This document shows, piece by piece, positions 51,688 through 60,784 of a stretch of 64,000 nt of DNA; within the stretch, counting starts at the first letter, position 1; the number at the start of each line of letters is the position of its first letter. The notes under the pieces are model-generated. The model saw only the letters and a program-made list of their open reading frames with translations. It was not told the DNA's origin and did not search any database. Source of the stretch: Subtercola boreus (lineage in GTDB: Bacteria > Actinomycetota > Actinomycetes > Actinomycetales > Microbacteriaceae); assembly GCF_003399635.1 (NCBI RefSeq), contig NZ_NBXB01000034.1, forward strand, positions 124,001 to 188,000, written 5' to 3'. The position numbers and the translations under genes are program-made.

Positions 51688-52713
51688 CTACGGCAGGGGC
51701 GGGCCGGTCGAAGGGGCGGCGGCCACACGCGCCAGCACCTCACGGCACGCGAGGATGCCGGGGCGGGCCGCGCTGGCGCGCCGCACTGAGGTGAAAACGC
51801 TTCGGCGCGGGGCGGAGGGGAGGTCGATGAGGCGGGCCGTCGTGCCGCGGTCGGTCCAGACGAGGTCCGGCATCAGCGCGATGGCGTTGCCCGATTCGAC
51901 GAGGCGCATCTGGGCCTGCAGGTCGGCGGTCTCGAAGCGCACGTCGGGCTCGAAGCCGGCCTGGCGGCAGGCCTGTTCGGCCCAGTGTCTGGATGCCGCA
52001 CCGCGCGGCTCCATCACCCAGGCCGCACCCGTGGCCTCCTCCAGCGAGGTGATGCGCCAGAAGTCGTGGCCGCCCGGAGTGGCCGGCTCGGCGAAGGTGG
52101 CCGGGTCGGCGAAAGCGGCCGGGTCGGCGAAGGGGGCCGGCTCGGCGAAGGTGGCCGCCGCAGCCACCGCAGGCGCGCCGGGCACCGCCAGCCGCAGAGC
52201 ATCCGTCGTCAGGTTCAGCCGGTCGAGCTCCGGGTGGTGCGGGGCCGCGTGGCCGGGGTACTGTTCCGCGATCACGAGGTCGAAGTCGCGCGCCCACGTC
52301 TCGTAGAGGGCGGTCTCGGGTTCGCGCTGTGTCATCTCGACACGGAGCCGCGGATGTTCGGATGCCAGCAGGCTGAGCGCTGCGGGCATCAGCGCGAGCG
52401 CCGCAGACTGGAAGACCGCAATGCGAACCACACCGGTGGCCTGGTGGAGTGACGCATCGAGATCGGCCTCGGCGAGTTCGAGCCGTTCGAGCACCGCCGC
52501 CGTGTGCTCCACGAGGATCTCGGCCTGCGCGGTGAGCTGCACCCGCCGCCCGCTCTTACGGAGCAGCTCCACGCCCACTTCGGCCTCGAGCTGCGCGAGT
52601 TGCTGCGACACGGAGGAGGGGCTCTGGTTGAGCGCGAGCGCGACGCCCGCGAGCGTTCCGCGGAGCTTCAGTTCACGAAGGAGCCGGAGGCGGCGAACGT
52701 CGAGCACGATCAT
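51688..52713 (-). CDS. LysR-family transcriptional regulator
   Basis: The protein has about 341 residues. The N-terminal winged helix reads LRLLRELKLRGTLAGVALAL NQSPSSVSQQLAQLEAEVG and the effector domain spans about 90-300 (VVRIAVFQSAALALMPAALS, MRLVESGNAIALMPDLVW). Within it, four 18-bp tandem units (52081-52152) encode a TFAEPA/PFADPA hexapeptide repeat. It is divergent from putA across 168 bp, so it is a likely regulator of proline catabolism. ATG 52713 or a GTG two codons on is the start. Confidence 0.88.
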   Translation of the reverse strand: MIVLDVRRLRLLRELKLRGTLAGVALALNQSPSSVSQQLAQLEAEVGVELLRKSGRRVQLTAQAEILVEHTAAVLERLELAEADLDASLHQATGVVRIAVFQSAALALMPAALSLLASEHPRLRVEMTQREPETALYETWARDFDLVIAEQYPGHAAPHHPELDRLNLTTDALRLAVPGAPAVAAAATFAEPAPFADPAAFADPATFAEPATPGGHDFWRITSLEEATGAAWVMEPRGAASRHWAEQACRQAGFEPDVRFETADLQAQMRLVESGNAIALMPDLVWTDRGTTARLIDLPSAPRRSVFTSVRRASAARPGILACREVLARVAAAPSTGPPLP

Positions 52714-52881
52714 CCGATGGTCGAAGGGCGGGGAATCCGAACTGTCAAGAGATCATGGGAGCTGTGGACAAATCCGGTAAGCAGAACTTATCACTACCAA
52801 TAAGAAAACATCGCTTTACCTGACGAGACCACAGCCGGAGACTGGACGAAACGCACGCACCTCTGACTGCAGGAGCACCCG

Positions 52882-55800
52882 ATGACCGACCTCGCCACAC
52901 CCGCAACCGATGCCGCCCAGCCCTCGCAGCCCGACACCCTGCGCGAGGAGGCCATCGCCCTCGTGCCCGACATGGTCGCGCTGGTGCGGCGCTGGCTGAC
53001 CGAGTCGCAGGCCGTACCGGTCGATTCCTCGGCAACCCAGCTCGCGGGCGTACTGAAGGACCCGAACGGGCTCGCCTTCACAGTCGGCTTCGTCGACGGC
53101 GTCGTGCGACCCGAAGACCTGCGTGTCGCGGCCCGCAATCTGGCCGAGCTCGCCCCGAAGGTGCCGGCGTTTCTGCCCTGGTACCTCAAGGCCGCCGTGC
53201 GCGCCGGCGGCGTGATGGCCCCCGCGCTCCCCGGAGTCATCGTTCCGGCGAGCCGCACGGTGCTGCGCCGGATGGTCGGGCACCTCATCGTCGATGCGAC
53301 CGACCAGAAGCTGGGCGCCGCCATCGCGAAGATCAGAACCCCCGGCGTGCGCCTCAACGTCAACCTGCTCGGCGAGGCCGTGCTGGGCCAGCACGAGGCG
53401 GAGCGCCGCCTGCAGGGCACCCACCGCCTGCTCGACAGGCCCGATGTGGATTACGTCTCGATCAAGGTCTCCTCAACGGTCGCCCCGCACTCCGTCTGGG
53501 CCTTCGACGAGGCGGTCGACCACGTCGTCGCCAGCCTCACCCCGCTGTTCGAGAAGGCGGCATCCTTCCCCACCCCCAAGTTCATCAACCTCGACATGGA
53601 GGAGTACAAAGACCTCGACCTGACGATCGCGGTCTTCACGCGCATTCTGGACCTGCCGCACCTGAAGAACCTCGAAGCGGGCATCGTGCTGCAGGCCTAC
53701 CTGCCCGACGCGGTCGCCGCAATGGTGCGACTGCAGGAGTGGGCGGCGACGAGGCGCGCCGCGGGCGGAGCGGCCATCAAGGTGCGCATCGTGAAGGGTG
53801 CGAACCTGTCGATGGAACTCGTCGAAGCGTCGCTGCACGACTGGCCCGTCGCCACCTGGAGCACGAAGCGCGACTCCGACACGAACTACAAGCGCCTGAT
53901 CGGGTATGCACTCCGCCCCGAGCACATCGGCAACGTGCGCATCGGCGTCGCCGGTCACAACCTGTTCGACCTCGCGTTCGCCTGGCTTCTCGCGAAGCAG
54001 CGTGGCGTCGAGGCGGGCATCGAATTCGAGATGCTGCTCGGCATGGCGCAGGGCCAGGCCGAAGCCGTGAAACGTGACGTGGGCGGGCTGCTGCTCTACA
54101 CGCCGGTGGTGCACCCGAAGGAGTTCGACGTGGCGATCGCGTACCTGATCCGCCGCCTCGAGGAGGGCGCCAGCCAGGACAACTTCATGTCGGCCGTCTT
54201 CGAGCTGACCGAGAACGAAGTACTGTTCGATCGGGAGCGCCAGCGTTTCGTCAGCTCCCTCGAACGGCTCGATTCGAGCATCCCTGCACCGCGGCGAAGC
54301 CAGAACCGCGCGACCGAGCACAACGGTGCCGCAACGCCGTCGAACACGGCACCGGATGACTCCACCACCCTTCCCCCGTTCGAGAACACCCCCGACACCG
54401 ACCCCGCGCTGCCTGCGAACCGAGCCTGGGGCCGCGACATCCTGTCCCGCGTCGAAGTGTCGACCCTGGGCAGCGCGGGTGTCGCCGAGACCACGCTCAC
54501 CACCGAGGCCGAGCTTGACGCCGTGCTGTCGGATGCCGAGAAGCACGCCACCGCCTGGGCCGCTCGCGGCGGGGCCGCACGGGCGGTCATCCTGAATCGT
54601 GCCGCCGACCGGTTGGCCGAGCGACGGGCAGACCTGCTCGAGGTGATGGCCAGCGAGACCGGCAAGACACTCGACCAGGCCGACCCCGAGGTCAGCGAGG
54701 CCATCGACTTCGCCCGGTTCTACGCCGAACTGGCGCTCGAACTCGAGCAGGTCGAGGGGGCACGGTTCGTTCCCGCCGCGCTGACGGTCGTCTCGCCGCC
54801 GTGGAACTTCCCCGTGGCTATTCCCGCCGGGTCGACTCTCGCCGCGCTGGCTGCCGGGTCGTCTGTCGTCATCAAGCCCGCCCCCCAGGCCGCACGCTGC
54901 GGCGCCGTTCTCGTCGAAGCGCTCTGGCAGGCCGGGGTGCCGCGCGAGGTGCTGAAGCTCGTGAACGTCGACGAGCAGCAGCTCGGCCGCCAGCTGATCG
55001 CCGACCCGCGCGTCGACCGCGTCATTCTCACCGGCGCGTTCGAGACGGCCGAGTTGTTCCGCTCGTTCCGACCCGACCTGCCCCTGCTCGCCGAGACAAG
55101 CGGCAAGAACGCGATCATCGTCACCCCGAGCGCGGACTTCGACCTCGCCGTGAAGGATGTGGTCTCCTCGGCGTTCGGCCACGCGGGCCAGAAGTGCTCG
55201 GCCACCTCACTCGTCATCCTCGTCGGGTCCGCCGCCACCTCCGCGCGCTTCAACAACCAGCTCGTGGATGCGGTGCGCGCCCTCAAGGTGGGCTACCCGG
55301 CCGACCCGACCACCCAGATGGGCCCGATCATCGAACCGGCGAGCGGCAAGCTGCTGGATGCCCTCACCACCCTACAGCCCGGCGAGCGGTGGGCAGTGCA
55401 GCCGAAGAAGCTCGACGAGACCGGCAGGCTCTGGAGCGCCGGCCTCCGCACGGGCGTCGCACGCGGCTCGCAGTTCCACCTGACCGAGTACTTCGGGCCG
55501 GTGCTCGGCATCATGACCGCCGCAACGGTCGAGGAGGCCATCGCCATCCAGAACGAGGTCGACTACGGGCTGACCGCAGGGCTGCACTCGCTCGACCCCG
55601 AGGAGCTCCGACTCTGGCTCGACACGGTCGAGGCCGGCAACCTGTACGTGAACCGCGGCACCACCGGTGCTATCGTGCGCCGGCAGCCGTTCGGCGGCTG
55701 GAAGAAGTCGGCCGTGGGCGCGGGAACCAAGGCCGGCGGCCCGAACTACCTGATCGGGCTGGGGTCATGGCTGCCCACTGACGAAGCGATGGATGCCGCG

Positions 55801-56418
55801 CCCGCCCCCGGGGCGCACGCCGCCGCCGGGGCGGCGGCCGCAACACCCTCCGAAGGGGCGCACGCCGCCGCAACGCCCGCCGCCGACTTCCTCGCGCGCT
55901 CCCAGGCGAGCGACCGGGTGGCATGGGCCACCGAGTTCGGCATCGACCACGACGTCTCGGCGCTGACCGCCGAGCGCAACGTGTTCCGCTACCGGGTGCT
56001 TCCGGTCACCGTGCGACTGAGTGAGGGCCAGCCCGTCGAACTGCTGCTGCGCGTGCTCTCTGCCGCAGCGACAGCGGGCGCACCCGTCGACGTGTCGAGT
56101 GCCGTCGAGGTGCGGGCGGTGACGCTCGCCGGGGCGATCGGATCGGCGAAGGCCGGTGCCGTGCGCGTGCGCGTCGAGACCGACGCGGAATGGCTGGCCG
56201 GGGCATCCGATCTCCGCGCTCAGCGCGTGCGGCTGATCGGGGGCAGCAGGAGCGCCCTTGCAGCGGCCACGGGCGGGCGCCCCGACCTTGCGATCTACGA
56301 CAACCCCGTGACATCCGTCGGCCGGCTCGAACTGCTGCCGTTCCTTCACGAGCAGGCCGTGAGTATCACCCGGCACCGGTTCGGCGCACCCAGCACGCTC
56401 TCCGACGAGGTGATCTGA
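52882..56418 (+). CDS. putA: Bifunctional proline dehydrogenase / L-glutamate gamma-semialdehyde dehydrogenase
   Basis: The protein has 1178 residues from ATG 52882 (GGAG upstream). The PRODH barrel spans about 80-480: VNLLGEAVLGQHEAERRL, DYVSIKVSS, KVRIVKGANLSMELVEASLH and NVRIGVAGHNLFDLAFAWLL. The aldehyde dehydrogenase spans about 510-965: SPPWNFPVAIPAGSTLAALA, ILTGAFETAELFRSF, LAETSGKNAIIV and catalytic Cys in GHAGQKCSATSLVILVG. An Ala-rich linker then leads to a C-terminal domain of about 190 residues. There is no N-terminal RHH domain, so control must come from elsewhere, probably the divergent LysR gene. It converts proline to glutamate with FAD and NAD+. Confidence 0.96.
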   Translation: MTDLATPATDAAQPSQPDTLREEAIALVPDMVALVRRWLTESQAVPVDSSATQLAGVLKDPNGLAFTVGFVDGVVRPEDLRVAARNLAELAPKVPAFLPWYLKAAVRAGGVMAPALPGVIVPASRTVLRRMVGHLIVDATDQKLGAAIAKIRTPGVRLNVNLLGEAVLGQHEAERRLQGTHRLLDRPDVDYVSIKVSSTVAPHSVWAFDEAVDHVVASLTPLFEKAASFPTPKFINLDMEEYKDLDLTIAVFTRILDLPHLKNLEAGIVLQAYLPDAVAAMVRLQEWAATRRAAGGAAIKVRIVKGANLSMELVEASLHDWPVATWSTKRDSDTNYKRLIGYALRPEHIGNVRIGVAGHNLFDLAFAWLLAKQRGVEAGIEFEMLLGMAQGQAEAVKRDVGGLLLYTPVVHPKEFDVAIAYLIRRLEEGASQDNFMSAVFELTENEVLFDRERQRFVSSLERLDSSIPAPRRSQNRATEHNGAATPSNTAPDDSTTLPPFENTPDTDPALPANRAWGRDILSRVEVSTLGSAGVAETTLTTEAELDAVLSDAEKHATAWAARGGAARAVILNRAADRLAERRADLLEVMASETGKTLDQADPEVSEAIDFARFYAELALELEQVEGARFVPAALTVVSPPWNFPVAIPAGSTLAALAAGSSVVIKPAPQAARCGAVLVEALWQAGVPREVLKLVNVDEQQLGRQLIADPRVDRVILTGAFETAELFRSFRPDLPLLAETSGKNAIIVTPSADFDLAVKDVVSSAFGHAGQKCSATSLVILVGSAATSARFNNQLVDAVRALKVGYPADPTTQMGPIIEPASGKLLDALTTLQPGERWAVQPKKLDETGRLWSAGLRTGVARGSQFHLTEYFGPVLGIMTAATVEEAIAIQNEVDYGLTAGLHSLDPEELRLWLDTVEAGNLYVNRGTTGAIVRRQPFGGWKKSAVGAGTKAGGPNYLIGLGSWLPTDEAMDAAPAPGAHAAAGAAAATPSEGAHAAATPAADFLARSQASDRVAWATEFGIDHDVSALTAERNVFRYRVLPVTVRLSEGQPVELLLRVLSAAATAGAPVDVSSAVEVRAVTLAGAIGSAKAGAVRVRVETDAEWLAGASDLRAQRVRLIGGSRSALAAATGGRPDLAIYDNPVTSVGRLELLPFLHEQAVSITRHRFGAPSTLSDEVI

Positions 56419-56559
56419 GGCCAACAGAACATACCTCAGATCTCCACATCTGGGAACCACCGGCAGATAGGCGCCCGATTCGCCGAGTGGCAGCGCTCAC
56501 GAACGATGTTGAACCTCTGTGCACGACGACCCCAGACCCGGTCGTCGAATGGGGTCAGC

Positions 56560-56813
56560 ATGACGGCGAGCACACGTGTGCATATCGAACTCTCCGGAGC
56601 AGCCGGGCTCGCGTTCACCGAGGAGAATCTGTGGTGCGAGGACCCCAGGCGATTCTGGGTGCGCGGGATGCAGTGGGTCAGGCGACCTACGGGATCTCGG
56701 CGACCACCATCCTCACCGGATTTCGCCGGCTCACCGGCCTCGACTACCCGGACCCGGGCCGCGTGCGGGAATTCGTCGCCCGTGTTCGCGGGACTGCACC
56801 AGGGGCAGCGTAG
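56560..56813 (+). pseudogene. Unrecognised frameshifted gene remnant
   Basis: The 497 bp between putA and the next gene hold no intact gene. From ATG 56560 the sequence reads MTASTRVHIELSGAAGLAFT EENLWCEDPRRFWVRGMQ, then a different frame continues GISATTILTGFRRLTGLDYP DPGRVREFVARVRG to a stop at 56813. Both stretches look protein-like but lie in different frames. I cannot name the family. The rest of the gap shows nothing but a possible -10 TAGGAT at 56861-56866 for the next gene. Confidence 0.35.
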
Positions 56814-56915
56814 GCTCGCGTCTTCAGAAGCCACCAGGTAAAGGGAGTGTTCGGGGCGCGTAGGATTGTGGACTGAGTCCAGCAATCCCCTTCAGCCAGT
56901 CAGAGAGTCATCCCC

Positions 56916-58547
56916 GTGCGCCGTTTCGCCCTGCCCCTCCTCGCCGGCCTCGCCGTCGCCACCCTGCTCGCCGGGTGCACGTCGACCCCGGCCGCCACGA
57001 GTTCCACGCCCGTCGCCGGCGGAAAACTGGTCTACGCGAGCGGCGACGCCGAGCCGACCTGCCTCGACCCGCACGTCGGCGGCAACTACCCGCAGGCGCT
57101 CGTCGCGACGCAGTACCTCGAATCCCTCGTCTCGAAAGACACAGACGGCACGGTCATCCCGTGGCTCGCTACCGACTGGAAGGTCTCCGACGACGCCCTC
57201 AGCTGGACGTTCACCCTCAAGCCCGGGGTGACCTTCACCGACGGAACTCCCTTCGACGCTGCCGCTGTCGCCGCGAATGTGGCGCACATCCAGAACCCGG
57301 CGACCGGCTCGTCGACCGGCTATCTCGCGCTGGCGAAGGTCGCGAAAGTCGAGGCTCTGGATGCCCAGACCGCCCGTTTCGACCTGTCGGAGCCCGACAG
57401 CGCCCTGCTCGACTCGCTCTCGCAGCCCTGGCTCGCGATGGAGTCGCCCACCGCGATCGCCCGCCCCCAGGCCGACAACTGCGTCTCGCCCGTCGGCACC
57501 GGCCCGTTCATGGTGAAGCAGTGGAACCGGCAGCAGTCGATCATCCTGACCCGGAACGACAGCTACACCTCGCCGCCCGCCGACGCCGGCCACACCGGCC
57601 CCGCGTACCTCGACGAGATCGACTGGACGTTCCTGCCCGACTCGACGTCGCGCTATGCGGCCCTGCAGACCTCGACCGTCGACATGATCGACAATGTGCA
57701 GCCCGACATCCTCTCGCAGGCGGCCTCGAACTCGTCGGTGGTGGCGATAGACGCTCCCCGGCCCGGCGCATCCAATCGCCTCGAACTGAACTCCAGCAAG
57801 GCACCGTTCGACGATGCGAAGGTGCGGGAGGCGTTCATCCGGTCGGCCGACGTCGACAGTGCCGTGAAGAGCCTCTTCTTCGGAACCGCCACCCGCTCGT
57901 ACTCGGCCCTGTCGAGCGTGGAGAAGGACGGCATCTCGGAGCCCGACCTCTTCACCTACGACCAGTCGGCAGCCGGTTCGCTTCTGGATGCTGCGGGCTG
58001 GACGGGCCGCGACGCTGACGGTTACCGAACGAAAGACGGCAAGACGCTCGAGCTGGCGTTCCCGGTGTCGACGAACCAGTCGATCCCCGCCGAGCAGTCC
58101 CTCTTCGAACAGCTGCAGGCCACCGCGAAGCAGGCCGGCTTCAAGGTCGACCTCGCGCCGCTCGATCTGTCCAGCTGGTACGCCGCGCTCGGCTCGAACT
58201 CGTACGACCTCGTGAGCGCGCCCTACACGAAGGTCGGGCCCGACGTGCTGCGCATCCTGTTCGACAGCTCGGGCACGGTGCCGGCGCCGAGCGGGTACTT
58301 CGCCAACCACGCGCAGGTGAAGGATCCTGCTCTGGATGCCCTGCTGACCCGCGCCTCCGAGACGACCGATGGGGCAGAGGCCGCCACGCTCTACACCCAA
58401 GTGCAGAAGATCGTGCTCGAGGGGTTCTACATCCTGCCGCTCTACGATCAGCAGAACCACTATCTGCTGCGCTCGGCGGTGAAGGGTGTGCGTGCGATGC
58501 CGACGGTGTCGACGCCGACGCTCTACGACGCGTGGGTGCAGCGCTAG
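56916..58547 (+). CDS. Peptide/nickel-type ABC substrate-binding lipoprotein
   Basis: The protein has 543 residues from GTG 56916. The signal peptide RRFALPLLAGLAVATLLAGC has lipobox LLAGC. Type II binding-protein (SBP_bac_5) features are EPTCLDPHVGGNYPQALVAT, WTFTLKPGVTFTDGTPFDAA, GTGPFMVKQWNRQQSIIL and LFEQLQATAKQAGFKVDLAP. The family binds oligopeptides, metal chelates or opines. No permease or ATPase gene lies nearby, so it is an orphan. Confidence 0.92.
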   Translation: MRRFALPLLAGLAVATLLAGCTSTPAATSSTPVAGGKLVYASGDAEPTCLDPHVGGNYPQALVATQYLESLVSKDTDGTVIPWLATDWKVSDDALSWTFTLKPGVTFTDGTPFDAAAVAANVAHIQNPATGSSTGYLALAKVAKVEALDAQTARFDLSEPDSALLDSLSQPWLAMESPTAIARPQADNCVSPVGTGPFMVKQWNRQQSIILTRNDSYTSPPADAGHTGPAYLDEIDWTFLPDSTSRYAALQTSTVDMIDNVQPDILSQAASNSSVVAIDAPRPGASNRLELNSSKAPFDDAKVREAFIRSADVDSAVKSLFFGTATRSYSALSSVEKDGISEPDLFTYDQSAAGSLLDAAGWTGRDADGYRTKDGKTLELAFPVSTNQSIPAEQSLFEQLQATAKQAGFKVDLAPLDLSSWYAALGSNSYDLVSAPYTKVGPDVLRILFDSSGTVPAPSGYFANHAQVKDPALDALLTRASETTDGAEAATLYTQVQKIVLEGFYILPLYDQQNHYLLRSAVKGVRAMPTVSTPTLYDAWVQR

Positions 58548-58650
58548 TTCTCAGGCGGGGGGCGAGGCGCCCTGTCGCGCGTCCGCCGGCACGTGGCGCA
58601 CTCACGGCTGGCAGGCGTACGCTGTCGGAGTCGACGTCGAAGGAGACCGT

Positions 58651-59385
58651 ATGACAACGAACAACCCCCTCTCCGAACTCGACCAGTTCGTCTCCGCCGC
58701 CGCGCGTCACGCGGGCACTCCAGAAGGCGACGCCCTGGTCGCTGCCGCGCGGGCGCTCCGCGCCTCGGTTCCGGATGCCCGGAGCCCGGTGTTGCGCATC
58801 ACCGCGGCTCCCGGCATCCCCCTCGACGTCCTCGTCACCCGGTTCAAGGCTCTCAACCCCCTGGTCGAGGTGGAGTTCACCGTCTCGCGCGCGGGCGTGC
58901 GCGCCCTCCGTGGGGGCCGAGCCGACCTCAGCGCCGTGTGGTTGCCTCAGCACCTCCGCGGGCTCGGATCTACTCCGTTCGGCGCGGCGCACCCGGTTGT
59001 GGCGCTGGCACCGGACGACCCCTTGGCCACTCTCCACCGTGTCGATCTTTCCGCACTCGGCGAGCACCACCTGCTTCAGAACCCCGACACGGTGCCCGAA
59101 TGGCGAGAGATCGCCCGTGAGCTCCGCGGGCGCACGATCGGTAAGCGGAAGAGCCTCGAACTCGGGTCGCTGGCCACCGTCGGGCTGCAACTCGACCACG
59201 TCGCCGCCGGAAACGGGATCGTGATCCTCCCTCGACCGGTCGCCGAAGCCGAGCAGCGGAGCGACGTTGTGCTCGTACCCGTCGACGGGCTGGGTGAGCG
59301 CACCAGCGCGCTGGTCTGGGCCGGCGAGGGAGCGCCACGGCCGGAGGTCGCGGACTTCACCCGGCTCGCCGCGGGCTTACGCTGA
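58651..59385 (+). CDS. LysR-type substrate-binding-domain protein without HTH (second copy)
   Basis: The protein has 244 residues from ATG 58651 (AAGGAG upstream). A short helical N-terminus (NPLSELDQFVSAAARHAG) precedes a LysR effector domain: VLRITAAPGIPLDVLVTRFK, EHHLLQNPDTVPEWREIARE and GNGIVILPRPVAEAEQRSDV. The HLLQ-P-VPEWR stretch is nearly the same as in 36299-37324, so the two are paralogues; this one lacks the basic tail. No winged helix is present. Role unknown; it may sense a ligand for another regulator. Confidence 0.82.
   Translation: MTTNNPLSELDQFVSAAARHAGTPEGDALVAAARALRASVPDARSPVLRITAAPGIPLDVLVTRFKALNPLVEVEFTVSRAGVRALRGGRADLSAVWLPQHLRGLGSTPFGAAHPVVALAPDDPLATLHRVDLSALGEHHLLQNPDTVPEWREIARELRGRTIGKRKSLELGSLATVGLQLDHVAAGNGIVILPRPVAEAEQRSDVVLVPVDGLGERTSALVWAGEGAPRPEVADFTRLAAGLR
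59378..59383 (+). promoter_or_regulatory. -10 hexamer inside the preceding gene's last codons
   Basis: TACGCT ends 6 nt before the GTG at 59390, so the GNAT gene can be transcribed leaderless despite being only 4 bp from its upstream neighbour. Confidence 0.4.
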
Positions 59386-59389
59386 AACG

Positions 59390-59965
59390 GTGACCACAGA
59401 ACTTCCCACGCCCCGTCCCTTCCGCTTCGAGCACGTCGCGTGGGACGACCCGCGCGCGGTTGCGCTTCGCGCGCGCATGGATGTCGAGATGGGCGAGCGG
59501 TACGACTCCGGCGTGCCCATGGATGCCGCCGTTGTGGCCGCCCTCACGGTCGACCCGGGCACGGTGCGGGCGACCGTTCTGGTGGTCGACGGGGGCGGTG
59601 GCGGGGGCGAAGACGGGGGCGAGGGCGGCGACAGCAGCGGTGGTGACGGCAGCGACCGGGGTGCGGGCGGTACGCCGATCGGGCACGCGGCGCTCCGGCT
59701 CCTCCGCGGAGACTGGGAGGTTAAGCGGGTGATCGTCGACGGCGACCAGCGCGGGCGCGGGGTCGGCCGTGCCCTGATGAACGAACTGGAACGTGTCGTG
59801 CGCGAAACGGATCCGGATGCCCGGCGCCTGATCCTGCAGACCGGTGACCGGCAGCCCGAGGCGGTCGCGCTGTACACCCGGCTCGGTTACACGCCGATCC
59901 CGACGTACGAGCCGTACATCGAGGCCATCCCGAACTCGCTCTGCTTCGAGCTGCCGCTCGGCTGA
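59390..59965 (+). CDS. GNAT-family N-acetyltransferase
   Basis: The 191-residue protein carries the GNAT acetyl-CoA site VKRVIVDGDQRGRGVGRALM at about residues 108-127, followed by the C-terminal strand and helix RLILQTGDRQPEAVALYTRL GYTPI. Between strands 2 and 3 lies a 28-residue Gly/Asp/Ser insert (about 66-93). Acceptor substrate unknown. The start is GTG. Confidence 0.88.
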   Translation: MTTELPTPRPFRFEHVAWDDPRAVALRARMDVEMGERYDSGVPMDAAVVAALTVDPGTVRATVLVVDGGGGGGEDGGEGGDSSGGDGSDRGAGGTPIGHAALRLLRGDWEVKRVIVDGDQRGRGVGRALMNELERVVRETDPDARRLILQTGDRQPEAVALYTRLGYTPIPTYEPYIEAIPNSLCFELPLG

Positions 59966-59982
59966 CGCCGGCCGGTACGAAC

Positions 59983-60040
59983 GGACGAACCTCGGGCGGC
60001 ACACCGCCGCAGACGGCCGCGTGCCGGCCGAGGCTCGTCC
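59983..60040. repeat. 58-bp near-palindrome between convergent genes
   Basis: The 20-nt arms GGACGAACCTCGGGCGGCAC and GTGCCGGCCGAGGCTCGTCC pair at 18 of 20 positions around an 18-nt loop. The architecture is like family II but the sequence differs. It lies between the GNAT gene and the convergent YbaK-domain gene and may act as a terminator for both. Confidence 0.75.
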
Positions 60041-60062
60041 GGGTGGGGATCTGCAGGGCGAG

Positions 60063-60506
60063 TCAGGGGGCGAGCGGCTGGCCGAGACCGTCGACGAGAA
60101 CCGGCCATCCCTCGGGACGTCCGATGGAGGTGATGGCGCCGAACTCCATGCCGGTGAGCGAGACGGCGTCATCGCGGGGCAGGAACGAGGCCTTCCGCAC
60201 GTCGAGCCGGCGTTTGACCACGGTATTGATGTCGTCGCGGGTGGTCGCGAGCACCAGGCACGCGGCGATGCGTTGCTCGCCCTCCCTCCGGCCGGCGACG
60301 ATGACGCAATTCGCAAGGGCATCGGACGGGAGATCGTAGGCGGCCTGGGTCGCGGCGGTGTCGGAGAGCTCCGGATCGATCTCGACGACGCCGACCCGGT
60401 CGCCGATCCCGAGCGCTTCGATCGCGGCGCCGACACCGGGCGAGACGAGGTCGGGTCGCGTGCTGACCGGAACGGATTGGAGCGCACCGAGCGTGAAGGT
60501 TCCCAT
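60063..60506 (-). CDS. YbaK/aminoacyl-tRNA deacylase-domain protein
   Basis: The protein has 147 residues from ATG 60506 (GGAGAA upstream); in-frame sequence further upstream is low complexity. The YbaK/ProX fold is visible in VGVVEIDPELSDTAATQAAY, ALANCVIVAGRREGEQRIAA CLVLATTRDDINTVVKRRL, KASFLPRDDAVSLTGMEFGA and ITSIGRPEGWPVLVD. It probably deacylates a mischarged tRNA; which one is unknown. A second, different YbaK gene is at 18823-19323. Confidence 0.85.
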   Translation of the reverse strand: MGTFTLGALQSVPVSTRPDLVSPGVGAAIEALGIGDRVGVVEIDPELSDTAATQAAYDLPSDALANCVIVAGRREGEQRIAACLVLATTRDDINTVVKRRLDVRKASFLPRDDAVSLTGMEFGAITSIGRPEGWPVLVDGLGQPLAP

Positions 60507-60620
60507 CCCGCCATTCTCCTCCCCCGTCATCCGCGGCGCTCCCGCGCCGCCCTCGCCGCTCGCCCCGCTCGCGACTCCCTCGCAGCCGCCTCCCACAGTC
60601 GCCAGCGGCTGCCGCGCCAC

Positions 60621-60664
60621 TTTGTCGCTTCCGCGCCTGCGCGCCGTGGCGCGGAAGCGACAAA
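60621..60664. repeat. 44-bp perfect palindrome
   Basis: The 17-bp arms TTTGTCGCTTCCGCGCC and GGCGCGGAAGCGACAAA are exactly complementary around a 10-nt loop. It lies in the 278-bp gap between two minus-strand genes; the rest of the gap is GC-rich and shows nothing else. Confidence 0.8.
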
Positions 60665-60784
60665 CGACAGCGCAACCCGCCGGAGCGGGGGGCGGGAGAG
60701 GGGCGGACGGGGGGACGGGGGAAAGTCGGGGCGCCGGGGCGCGGCGCGAGAGGGCGGGCGGGGGAACGGCAGGGGGTGAGGCGG

